Source of the DNA: Catenovulum adriaticum
Lineage (GTDB): Bacteria; Pseudomonadota; Gammaproteobacteria; Enterobacterales; Alteromonadaceae
Length of the DNA: 64,000 nucleotides
Assembly (NCBI RefSeq): GCF_026725475.1
Contig: NZ_CP109965.1
Location: 620,001-684,000 of the forward strand
Direction of reading: 5' to 3'
In this document: positions 15,601-22,822 of the stretch, one piece after another
Layout of the letters: every line of letters starts with the position of its first letter
How positions within the stretch are numbered: the first letter of the stretch is position 1
The notes under the pieces: generated by a model
Database searches by the model: none
Told to the model about the DNA's origin: nothing
What the model saw: the letters and a program-made list of their open reading frames with translations, nothing else
Translations under genes and position numbers: made by a program

Positions 15601-15873
15601 TCAGCTGCCCCAAATTTTAGCAACGGCTCTATTATTACCTAATATGCCAACTACTAGGCAAACTAAGCTTGCTAAGCCGAAAATGATAATTGGAATAAAT
15701 TTGCCTGATTGATCGCTTGGCACAAGATAAAAAATGCTGATAGTTAATAGTAAAAATAGTACTCCAACTATATTTAAAATAATGCGATTTAATGGCTTGT
15801 AGTTAAATGCTTTTGTGCCTTGTTCGAATTGATTCAGGATAGGCGAAAATATCCCTCTGGCTATTGTTCTCAT
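15601..15873 (-). CDS. Small two-span membrane protein, unknown function
   Basis: The 90-residue product has two predicted membrane helices, about residues 30-50 (ILNIVGVLFLLLTISIFYLV) and 58-78, and a basic soluble N-terminus. No family is recognised. Its ATG overlaps the stop of the upstream GGDEF-EAL gene by four bases, which indicates translational coupling. It is followed after 13 bp by the Sel1-like gene. The tight packing suggests that all three products act together at the membrane. Confidence 0.75.
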   Translation of the reverse strand: MRTIARGIFSPILNQFEQGTKAFNYKPLNRIILNIVGVLFLLLTISIFYLVPSDQSGKFIPIIIFGLASLVCLVVGILGNNRAVAKIWGS

Positions 15874-17885
15874 GCTGTTGCTCTACTATTTTTTGTATTG
15901 ATATAAGTTAAAAAGTCATCTTGGCTGAGCGGCTTACTGATTAAGTAACCTTGACCATATTCACAACCTAACTGGTTTAATGTGGTACGTTGAGCATGCG
16001 TTTCAATGCCTTCAGCTACCACCTTCATCTCTAACCCTTCTGCCATTTTTATGATTGCGTTGACGAGTGCCGAATCAGCCTTATCTGCTACAATATCACG
16101 AATAAAAACACTATCTATTTTTATTTTTGAAATATACTGGCGGTAATGCTTCACATAACTTAAAGCTGAATAGCCAGTCCCAAAATCATCAATAGAAATT
16201 TTAACCCCTAATTTACTCAACGCATTTAAAATAGTTTGAATACCGCTTTCTGAATCATTATGCAATAGCGATCGTTCGGTAACTTCTATTTCAAGTTTTG
16301 TTTGAGTTAAAGGGTATTTTGTTAGCAAACGGCTTAAAAATGCTATTAAATCAGTTTGTGCAAAATCTAAAGGACAAAAGTTAACAGTGCCAAATAAATT
16401 AGGGCAATATGATTCAAGTGAATGTAAAAGTTGAACTGTTTGAGTTAACACAAAGCGGTCTATATTAACTATATCACCTGTTTCTTCAGCCAGTGCAATA
16501 AAAATGTCAGGTCTTACATGTCCAAATTCAGGGTTATACCAACGACATAAACTCTCAAACCCAAGTAATTCAGTATTATCAATTGAAAAAATAGGTTGAA
16601 AATACACGCTAATTTCTTGGTTTTGAATAGCTGACCCCAGCGAATTTTTTAATTTTGACTTAAACATGAGCGAATCAAACATTTCAGCAGAAAATTGTTT
16701 ATACTGGCTTTTACCTGCAGATTTTGCTTCAAACATTGCTGTATCAGCATTAGCGATTAACGCTGTTGCACTAAGAGCATCGGTTGGGTAACTAGCGATA
16801 CCTATGCTGCAACTAAGTAGTAATTTATCATTGTTAATATGGTAAGGGGCTTTTATCGTATTAATAATGATGCCAGCTAAGTTCTCTAAAGCGACACCAT
16901 TTATATCGACGATAAACATAAATTCATCACCACCAATGCGGGCCACATCAGCCGGGTAGGATGACGCAATATTATTTAGCCTATCTGCAACAATTTGCAA
17001 AATCTGATCGCCGACCAAATGTTGGTGGGTATCATTTATTTCTTTAAAACCATCTAAATCAATAAACATCAACGAGAAGTCAGAATTATTAGCCTTTATC
17101 TTATTTTCTAATAAGCTAAGCCCATAGCGGCGGTTAGGTAGTCCAGTTAAATCATCATAGTTAGCTTGATATGTTAAGTGGTCTTCGAATTCTTGTTTGG
17201 CTGAAATGAATTTACTGGTATCTAATTTAAGTCGATTCAAATTATCGACGATCATACTCAGTTCATCTTTGATGCAAGGATGTCGATTTAAATTAATATG
17301 CTCATTTGAACTTGCACTGACATTGTATTTTTTTAAACTGCTGGCAATTAAAAATAAATGCCGAGATACCATAAAATCAAAGAGTTTTATTAATATTAAG
17401 GTAATCATCAAGGATGATAAAATATAAACTATCGCAATATAGACTAATGAATCTAATATATATTGATCGAGTGCGATATTGTTTAACCAAACACAAAGCT
17501 CTCCTACATTTTCATTTTGGTAAATAAGTTGGTGTATATAAGTAGGCTGAGAGGCGCTTTCGCCAACCAAATAAACTTCAGAAGTTTCGCTTGTGACTTT
17601 GGCGGCAGAAACAAAAGGTAGTTGCGTTAACCCGTTAACAATAAATTGTGCGGTTTCACCTTTAAAGCTCCATAATGCCTCGGATAACGGCTCGATAATA
17701 ATATTAATGTTTTCTTGTACATCATTATTTACTTGTGCATGAAAAGTTTGATATTGAAACGCACTAAAAATACTAATAGCCAATAAAGTAGTGGCTAGAC
17801 TAGAGCCTAAAATGGCTAATACGACTCTGGCTTTCAAGGATGTAAGGGATAGCTTTTTTAGCAGGGCGTAACAAGCCGCAAACAT
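15870..17885 (-). CDS. Membrane GGDEF-EAL cyclic di-GMP enzyme
   Basis: This 671-residue protein has membrane segments at about residues 20-43 and 146-168 flanking a periplasmic sensor domain of about 100 residues, then a HAMP-like linker. The GGDEF domain keeps the active motif GGDEF at 318-322, but the RxxD inhibitory site is missing (YPAD at that place). The EAL domain has ESL (444-446) in place of EAL, while the glutamate itself, EVTE, DDFGTGYS and AEGIET are retained, so phosphodiesterase activity is plausible. It probably makes or degrades cyclic di-GMP in response to a periplasmic signal. It heads a three-gene unit. Confidence 0.9.
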   Translation of the reverse strand: MFAACYALLKKLSLTSLKARVVLAILGSSLATTLLAISIFSAFQYQTFHAQVNNDVQENINIIIEPLSEALWSFKGETAQFIVNGLTQLPFVSAAKVTSETSEVYLVGESASQPTYIHQLIYQNENVGELCVWLNNIALDQYILDSLVYIAIVYILSSLMITLILIKLFDFMVSRHLFLIASSLKKYNVSASSNEHINLNRHPCIKDELSMIVDNLNRLKLDTSKFISAKQEFEDHLTYQANYDDLTGLPNRRYGLSLLENKIKANNSDFSLMFIDLDGFKEINDTHQHLVGDQILQIVADRLNNIASSYPADVARIGGDEFMFIVDINGVALENLAGIIINTIKAPYHINNDKLLLSCSIGIASYPTDALSATALIANADTAMFEAKSAGKSQYKQFSAEMFDSLMFKSKLKNSLGSAIQNQEISVYFQPIFSIDNTELLGFESLCRWYNPEFGHVRPDIFIALAEETGDIVNIDRFVLTQTVQLLHSLESYCPNLFGTVNFCPLDFAQTDLIAFLSRLLTKYPLTQTKLEIEVTERSLLHNDSESGIQTILNALSKLGVKISIDDFGTGYSALSYVKHYRQYISKIKIDSVFIRDIVADKADSALVNAIIKMAEGLEMKVVAEGIETHAQRTTLNQLGCEYGQGYLISKPLSQDDFLTYINTKNSRATA

Positions 17886-18021
17886 GGTTTCTCTCTTTTA
17901 TTATGAGCATACTTGATTGATAATAGTGAAATCGTTAGCATAAATCTAATTTTCTTTAAAATTCGCATCTTGTTCGATTATTTATCGTTTCTTATTACCA
18001 TGACTGTTACCGGAATTATTT

Positions 18022-18723
18022 ATGAATAAAAGCTTAATCACTAATTTACTCGCAGCTGTATTAACTGCCATAGGATATTTTTTAGATAACCCAATGGTTT
18101 TGTCTATTGGCTTATTTGCGCTATCTGGCGCTTTTACAAACTGGCTTGCAGTGCATATGTTATTTGAAAAAGTGCCGGGGCTATATGGTTCAGGGGTAAT
18201 TGAAGATAGATTTGAAGAGTTTAAATCTGCCATTAAAAATTTAATGATGGAACAATTTTTTACTCATCAGAATATTGATAATTTTCTAACTGATCAACAA
18301 GGTCATGCTAATCACTTTAATTTTGCGCCTGTAATAGAAAAAATAAACTTTGAACCTGCTTATGACTCACTAGTCAGTACGGTTAATGAGTCTAAATTTG
18401 GCAGCATGTTAGCGATGTTTGGTGGCGCTTCTGCAATCGAACCATTGAAAGAGCCTTTTATTGAAAAAATCAAACTTAAGTTAATTGAAATTAGTCAAAG
18501 TGATGAATTCAATGAATTATTAAAAGATTCAGTTGAGCAACCTAGTGTTATCGAAGAACTAAGAAATAAAGTCGAACAAATTGTCTCTACGCGATTGGAT
18601 GAATTAACGCCTAAAATGATTAAAGCCATAGTGCAAGACATGATTAAACAGCACTTAGGTTGGCTCGTTGTTTGGGGCGGCGTATTTGGAGGGACTTTTG
18701 GTTTAGTGGCAGCTTTAATTTAA
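18022..18723 (+). CDS. DUF445 family membrane protein
   Basis: The 233-residue protein has two N-terminal hydrophobic segments (about 5-20 and 25-45) with the family-typical SGAFTNWLAVHMLFEKVPGLYGSGVIEDRFEEFK block. A long helical region follows, and a C-terminal membrane segment (residues 215-233) ends WGGVFGGTFGLVAALI. This pattern is that of the DUF445 family, whose function is not established. It converges on argR, and the two are separated by a hairpin. Confidence 0.85.
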   Translation: MNKSLITNLLAAVLTAIGYFLDNPMVLSIGLFALSGAFTNWLAVHMLFEKVPGLYGSGVIEDRFEEFKSAIKNLMMEQFFTHQNIDNFLTDQQGHANHFNFAPVIEKINFEPAYDSLVSTVNESKFGSMLAMFGGASAIEPLKEPFIEKIKLKLIEISQSDEFNELLKDSVEQPSVIEELRNKVEQIVSTRLDELTPKMIKAIVQDMIKQHLGWLVVWGGVFGGTFGLVAALI

Positions 18724-18732
18724 AAATCAACG

Positions 18733-18780
18733 ATAAAATTAAAATAGTATAAAGAGTTTAATAGATGAGCTCTTTATACT
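18733..18780 (-). terminator. Terminator downstream of argR
   Basis: AGTATAAAGAG (18746-18756) and CTCTTTATACT (18770-18780) form a perfect 11-base stem. On the minus strand the stem is followed by ATTTTAATTTT, a U-rich tail, so it most likely ends argR transcription. It could also act weakly on the convergent DUF445 gene. Confidence 0.75.
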
Positions 18781-18782
18781 GA

Positions 18783-19250
18783 TTAGACTGTTTCAAAAAA
18801 GTCAGTTAATTTTTGTTGCGTCTGTTCTATTTCATTATTATCCAGTGGCGCTACAAAAATAGTGTCATCACCTGCAATGGTACCCAATACCCCTAAATCA
18901 TGATTTAGCGAATCTAACATTCTTGCTATCAGTTGCGCTGCACCTGGAGACGTTTTAATAATGATAAGTGATTGGTTTCTATTTACACTTAATACGAGTT
19001 GCTTTAATGGACTTTCAGTTGTGGGTATGCCTAGTTCAGGCGGTAAACAGTAAACCATCTCTTGTTTTGCGTTACGAGCCCTCACAGCTCCAAAACGGCT
19101 TAATAGCCTAGACACTTTAGATTGGCTTACATTATCAAAACCTTGCTCTTTTAATGCTTCAACGATATCAGCTTGTGATGAAAAATTTTGTTCTTTTAAT
19201 AAAATTTTGAATGCTTTTAATAGGTTGTCTTGTTTATCTAACTGAGTCAC
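18783..19250 (-). CDS. argR: Arginine repressor ArgR
   Basis: ArgR is a hexameric regulator that represses arginine biosynthesis genes with arginine as co-repressor. The 155-residue protein has the N-terminal winged helix domain (residues 1-75, with SSQADIVEALKEQGFDNVSQSKVSRLLSRFG) and the C-terminal oligomerisation domain with arginine-binding TSPGAAQLIARMLD and GTIAGDDTIFVAP. The start codon is GTG. In many relatives argR is next to mdh; here it stands alone between unrelated genes. I saw no convincing ARG box upstream. Confidence 0.97.
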   Translation of the reverse strand: MTQLDKQDNLLKAFKILLKEQNFSSQADIVEALKEQGFDNVSQSKVSRLLSRFGAVRARNAKQEMVYCLPPELGIPTTESPLKQLVLSVNRNQSLIIIKTSPGAAQLIARMLDSLNHDLGVLGTIAGDDTIFVAPLDNNEIEQTQQKLTDFFETV

Positions 19251-19335
19251 TTAGTTATCCATTTACTATTTAAATTGCTAGCACGTACAAAGTTGAAATG
19301 TGTTAAGTTGCGCTATTGAGAGTTGAAAGTACCGT

Positions 19336-19379
19336 GTTTTTTATGCTTTTATTTCGACCTCAATGAAAGCATAAAAAAC
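19336..19379. repeat. 14-bp perfect inverted repeat upstream of argR
   Basis: GTTTTTTATGCTTT (19336-19349) and AAAGCATAAAAAAC (19366-19379) are perfect reverse complements separated by 16 bases. The T-run lies in the 5' arm on both strands, so it lacks the 3' U tail of an intrinsic terminator. It lies between the stop of the REC-GGDEF gene and argR, both on the minus strand. It could be an operator or an mRNA 3'-end stabiliser. Confidence 0.6.
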
Positions 19380-19429
19380 GCCAGTTTATCATTTTAACTT
19401 AAGATTAAGTGATTTAGTGTTTAATTAAG

Positions 19430-20347
19430 TTAATTAAATGGCTCGGCAACCACTTTATTACGGCCACTTTTTTTGGCTAAATACAATAATTCATCAGCCT
19501 TTTTTTGTAAACTTTCAACTGATTGTTCGCGGCTGGGAATTATGCAGCTTACACCTAAGCTTACGGTAACCTGTTTAGCTTTAGCGTATTCGTGCTCTAA
19601 GTTAAGTGAGTAAACTGCTTGGCGAATGTTGTCGGCAATTGTGCGTGCAAAAGCGAGTGTGCAATCAGGCAATAAAACGACAAATTCCTCTCCGCCATAT
19701 CGGGCGACTAAATCTGAATTACGTTTTAACTGGCTCGCAGTGATAGCTGCAACCCGTTTCAACGCAACATCTCCCTGAGCATGCCCATAATTATCATTAA
19801 ATAGTTTAAACTCATCGATGTCGATCATGACCAAAGATAAAGGTAGACCGTCTTTAATCGCTCGACGCCACTCAACTTCAATCCTAGAATCGTAATGGCG
19901 GCGATTCGGGATTTCTGTTAAACCATCAATTAATGCCAATTTTTCTAATAAATCCGTTTTTTGTTTAAGCGCGATTTGATTTTTTACTCGGGCATTAACG
20001 ACCGGTAAATTAAAAGGTTTCGTTATGTAGTCCATCGCACCTAAATCTAATCCTTTAGCCTCGTCTTCTGCGCCGTCTTTTGCTGTAATAAAAATAACAG
20101 GAATATTTTTGCTTGAGTCTTGTTGGCGCATGGCGACTAAAACTTGATAGCCATCCATATCGGGCATTTGGATATCTAGTAAAACCAAATCAGGTGGATC
20201 ATCTGAGTTAACAATAGCGAGTGCTTTTTGGCCGTTAGTGGCAGTTTTAATTCGGTAGTTAGGCGTTAAATTCTGCGCTAGTACTCTAACGTTAATCGGC
20301 TCATCATCGGCAATTAAAATAGTTGGCTTATCTAATATAAACGTCAT
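19430..20347 (-). CDS. Response regulator with GGDEF domain (diguanylate cyclase)
   Basis: The 305-residue protein joins an N-terminal receiver domain (about 8-125) to a C-terminal GGDEF domain (about 140-300). The receiver has acidic residues ADDE, the phospho-acceptor Asp58 in LLDIQMPDMDGY, the conserved Thr in FITAKDG, and Lys in ITKPF. The active site reads GGEEF, a functional variant, and an RNSD inhibitory I-site lies five residues before it. Phosphorylation should turn on cyclic di-GMP synthesis, as in the PleD/WspR type. It lies 11 bp after an Hpt gene; no sensor kinase is adjacent. Confidence 0.93.
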   Translation of the reverse strand: MTFILDKPTILIADDEPINVRVLAQNLTPNYRIKTATNGQKALAIVNSDDPPDLVLLDIQMPDMDGYQVLVAMRQQDSSKNIPVIFITAKDGAEDEAKGLDLGAMDYITKPFNLPVVNARVKNQIALKQKTDLLEKLALIDGLTEIPNRRHYDSRIEVEWRRAIKDGLPLSLVMIDIDEFKLFNDNYGHAQGDVALKRVAAITASQLKRNSDLVARYGGEEFVVLLPDCTLAFARTIADNIRQAVYSLNLEHEYAKAKQVTVSLGVSCIIPSREQSVESLQKKADELLYLAKKSGRNKVVAEPFN

Positions 20348-20358
20348 AATTTGATAAA

Positions 20359-20679
20359 TTACTTGCGATTTAAGGCTAAAACAGCGTTTAAATCTTGGTT
20401 AAATGTATCTAGCAGGTTTGGGTTGACAGCTTCATCTTGTCTAAGAGATGTTTCTAACGCTTTTGCAGAAACAAATAAATCATTCATGCTTAGGTTACCG
20501 GCAGCGCCTTTGATGGAATGAACTAAATGAGATGCTGATTCTAAGTCGCCCTGGTGAATCGTTTGAGTTATAGTGTCGCTAGAAGTTTGGTTATCAGTAA
20601 TAAATTTATTAATTAGCATATCTAATAAGGCTTCATTACCTGCTAAACGTTCCAGTGCTTGCGTTTTATCTATTACCAT
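20359..20679 (-). CDS. Histidine phosphotransfer (Hpt) protein
   Basis: This 106-residue single-domain protein has the Hpt signature HLVHSIKGAAGNLSM with His54 as the phospho-acceptor, and the following helix with LETSLR. Hpt proteins pass phosphate between a hybrid kinase and a response regulator. It is the first gene of a two-gene minus-strand unit with the REC-GGDEF protein, so that protein is its likely partner. No hybrid kinase lies in the window, and the phosphate donor is unknown. Confidence 0.9.
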   Translation of the reverse strand: MVIDKTQALERLAGNEALLDMLINKFITDNQTSSDTITQTIHQGDLESASHLVHSIKGAAGNLSMNDLFVSAKALETSLRQDEAVNPNLLDTFNQDLNAVLALNRK

Positions 20680-20803
20680 AATATTTATTAAGACCTGAGC
20701 AAAAAATCCATATAAAATGAGTATAACGATATTTAGCCGAGTTTTAAGTTTATTTTATTAAATTAGGCTTAAATTATGAAATTAAAACAGTGTATTGCTC
20801 AAA

Positions 20804-21007
20804 ATGAATCAAAATTTTAGTTCAAATGATAAAGTTGAAAACCCATGTATTGGTGATTGCCGATTAAATTTAGCTGATATTTGTATTGGCTGTGGGCGCT
20901 CAAAAGATGAAAAACTAGATTGGATAATATTATCTCAAGCAGAAAAGTTTCAAGTGGTCAATAAAGCCAAGGTTAGGCTTGATAAACTAAACTCAGGCAA
21001 AGAATGA
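20804..21007 (+). CDS. DUF1289 family small cysteine-rich protein
   Basis: The ATG at 20804 gives 67 residues; an in-frame TTG at 20795 is less likely. The protein carries the four-cysteine pattern of DUF1289, NPCIGDCRLNLADICIGCGR, followed by the typical DEKLDWIILSQAEK helix. A metal or Fe-S ligand role for the cysteines is suggested by the family pattern but is not proven. The stop codon lies inside a terminator hairpin. It converges on the phoH-type gene. Confidence 0.85.
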   Translation: MNQNFSSNDKVENPCIGDCRLNLADICIGCGRSKDEKLDWIILSQAEKFQVVNKAKVRLDKLNSGKE

Positions 21008-21023
21008 ACTGAGTTTAGTTTTC
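20984..21023 (+). terminator. Terminator overlapping the end of the DUF1289 gene
   Basis: AAACTAAACTCAG (20984-20996) and CTGAGTTTAGTTT (21009-21021) form a perfect 13-base stem with a 12-base loop that contains the stop codon. Only a short T tail follows. On the minus strand an equally good hairpin serves the convergent PhoH gene. Confidence 0.75.
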
Positions 21024-21037
21024 AAGAAGCTTTGAGC

Positions 21038-22426
21038 TTACAGGTTGTTTTCTGCAAAAGAGGCGAGTCGAGAGCGCATAACACCAGCAATATGCACGGT
21101 TGCACTACCTTCAAAATCTTTAAATCGTTCAACAATATAGGTTAAACCAGAGGTTAGCGGGCTTAAATAATTGCTATCAATTTGAGCTAAATTACCGCAA
21201 CAAATGAGTTTGGTGCCTTCGCCTGCTCGAGTTATTATCGTTTTCAGTTGTTGTGAGGTCATATTTTGGCACTCATCTAAAATTACCACTGATTTTTGAA
21301 TACTACGCCCGCGCATAAAGTTGACGGATTTAAACTGAATGTTTGCTTTTTCCATAATATAACGCATGCTACTATCACGACACTCATCGTGGCGGTGTAA
21401 GAAATCAAGCGCATCATTGATGGCCCCTAACCAAGGTGCCATTTTTTCCTCTTCGGTTCCAGGTAAAAAACCAATTGACTCAGCTATTTCAGGCGTATTT
21501 CGGGTGACTATTATTTTTTCATAAATGCCTTTTTCAACCACCATTTCAAGTGCTGCAGCCAAGGCTAATAAAGTTTTGCCGCTGCCAGCTGGTCCGGTTA
21601 ATAAAGTGAGGTCAATATTGGTATCCAACAACGAATCAAGCGCCATCGCTTGGTGAAAATTTTTAGGAGAGATGCCCCACGCAGTTCGTCCCATCATGCG
21701 TTCATAGCCTAAATCTTTTAGCCGAACATTCGCACTATCATGTTCAACGACCTTGCCCGCAAAATGATGATTTTGGTCAAAAACATATTGGTTGATAAAA
21801 ACGGTTTGTGGTAAAACTTCACGAGCCACTGTGTGTACGGTTTCGCGGCCGGATGTTTGACTGTCACAGTTAGTAACGCTTTCCCAAAATTCCCCTTCAA
21901 CCTCAACATAGCCTGTGCTCAAATATTTGATATCAGAAATAAGTTGATCGGTTTTGTAATCTTCAACTCGCTCTAAGCCAGCCCCTTTAGCTTTTAAACG
22001 CATGTTGATGTCTTTTGTAACTAATACGACTTGGCGGGGAGACTTTTCTTTTTGTAAATGCAGTGCAGCATTTATAATGTGGTTGTCGTTTTCGGGGCCG
22101 GGTAAGGTAACTAATTCTTGATTTAAAAGGTGATCTGGAAAAATAGCTAGGTTACCAGTAGAACTATGATCCGCTGAATATTTAGCAATGCTCACACCTT
22201 GCACTATGTCTTCGGGTGGAGCATCTTGTAAAGCTTCTTCCAATGCTCGAATTGCAATTCGGGCATCACGGCTAACATCTTTTTTACGATCTTTTATTGC
22301 ATCTAGCTCTTCCAATACCGTCATTGGAATATAAACATCGTGTTCTTGAAAATTGAGAAAAGCAAAAGGTTCATGTAAAAGGATATTTGTATCTAAAATA
22401 TAAATTTTGGTGTGTGCTTCGCTCAT
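21038..22426 (-). CDS. PIN domain plus PhoH-type ATPase
   Basis: The start is placed at 22426 because a GGAGG site lies seven bases before that ATG; an earlier in-frame ATG lacks one. The 462-residue protein has an N-terminal PIN nuclease domain (about 1-150, with LDTNILLHEP and conserved acidic residues) and a C-terminal PhoH ATPase (about 240-460) with Walker A GPAGSGKT at 278-285 and VILDECQNM as Walker B. PIN-PhoH proteins are thought to couple RNA cleavage to helicase action. It is the YlaK-like form found in many marine gammaproteobacteria, and not PhoL of the ybeZYX operon. Confidence 0.93.
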   Translation of the reverse strand: MSEAHTKIYILDTNILLHEPFAFLNFQEHDVYIPMTVLEELDAIKDRKKDVSRDARIAIRALEEALQDAPPEDIVQGVSIAKYSADHSSTGNLAIFPDHLLNQELVTLPGPENDNHIINAALHLQKEKSPRQVVLVTKDINMRLKAKGAGLERVEDYKTDQLISDIKYLSTGYVEVEGEFWESVTNCDSQTSGRETVHTVAREVLPQTVFINQYVFDQNHHFAGKVVEHDSANVRLKDLGYERMMGRTAWGISPKNFHQAMALDSLLDTNIDLTLLTGPAGSGKTLLALAAALEMVVEKGIYEKIIVTRNTPEIAESIGFLPGTEEEKMAPWLGAINDALDFLHRHDECRDSSMRYIMEKANIQFKSVNFMRGRSIQKSVVILDECQNMTSQQLKTIITRAGEGTKLICCGNLAQIDSNYLSPLTSGLTYIVERFKDFEGSATVHIAGVMRSRLASFAENNL

Positions 22427-22822
22427 TTTGCCTCCAATGGCCAATCTGGCGGTTGATGGGATATTTACGTTATTGTATTTAATTAAGCCCTAAGCTTTAC
22501 GCGGTCGTGGTATGTCCTATTTTTCCCTATAACTTTACTATTAGACTAAATTTTGATCTGAGCAAGCATTTTTTAATTTATTTTCAGATAGCTAACTCGT
22601 TTGTTTGTTTTTTGAACAAATTTACGATCTTTTTAATATTATTGATGGCTCAAAAATAAAAAAGATAAATACGATAGTAAATAAATATTTCACAAAAAGG
22701 GCCAGCTTGTTCTTTAATTAAACAGTTGGTTCAATTAACTGGCGTTAAGTGTAATTATTCAGTGAAAGCCAATGCAGCTTTAGGTAACATACGCGGCCAG
22801 ATTTGAGGAGTGAGTTTAAATA
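22427..22822. other. Divergent AT-rich intergenic region between phoH-type gene and rapA
   Basis: This region of about 400 bp must contain the promoters of two divergent genes. It is rich in T and A runs, with a small inverted repeat CAGTT/AACTG near 22724-22741. I could not fix any promoter with confidence. A GAGGAG site precedes rapA at about 22806-22811. Confidence 0.5.

Noticed and set aside
19336..19379. The inverted repeat as an intrinsic terminator
   Set aside because: On neither strand is the stem followed by a U tract; the T-run is in the 5' arm.
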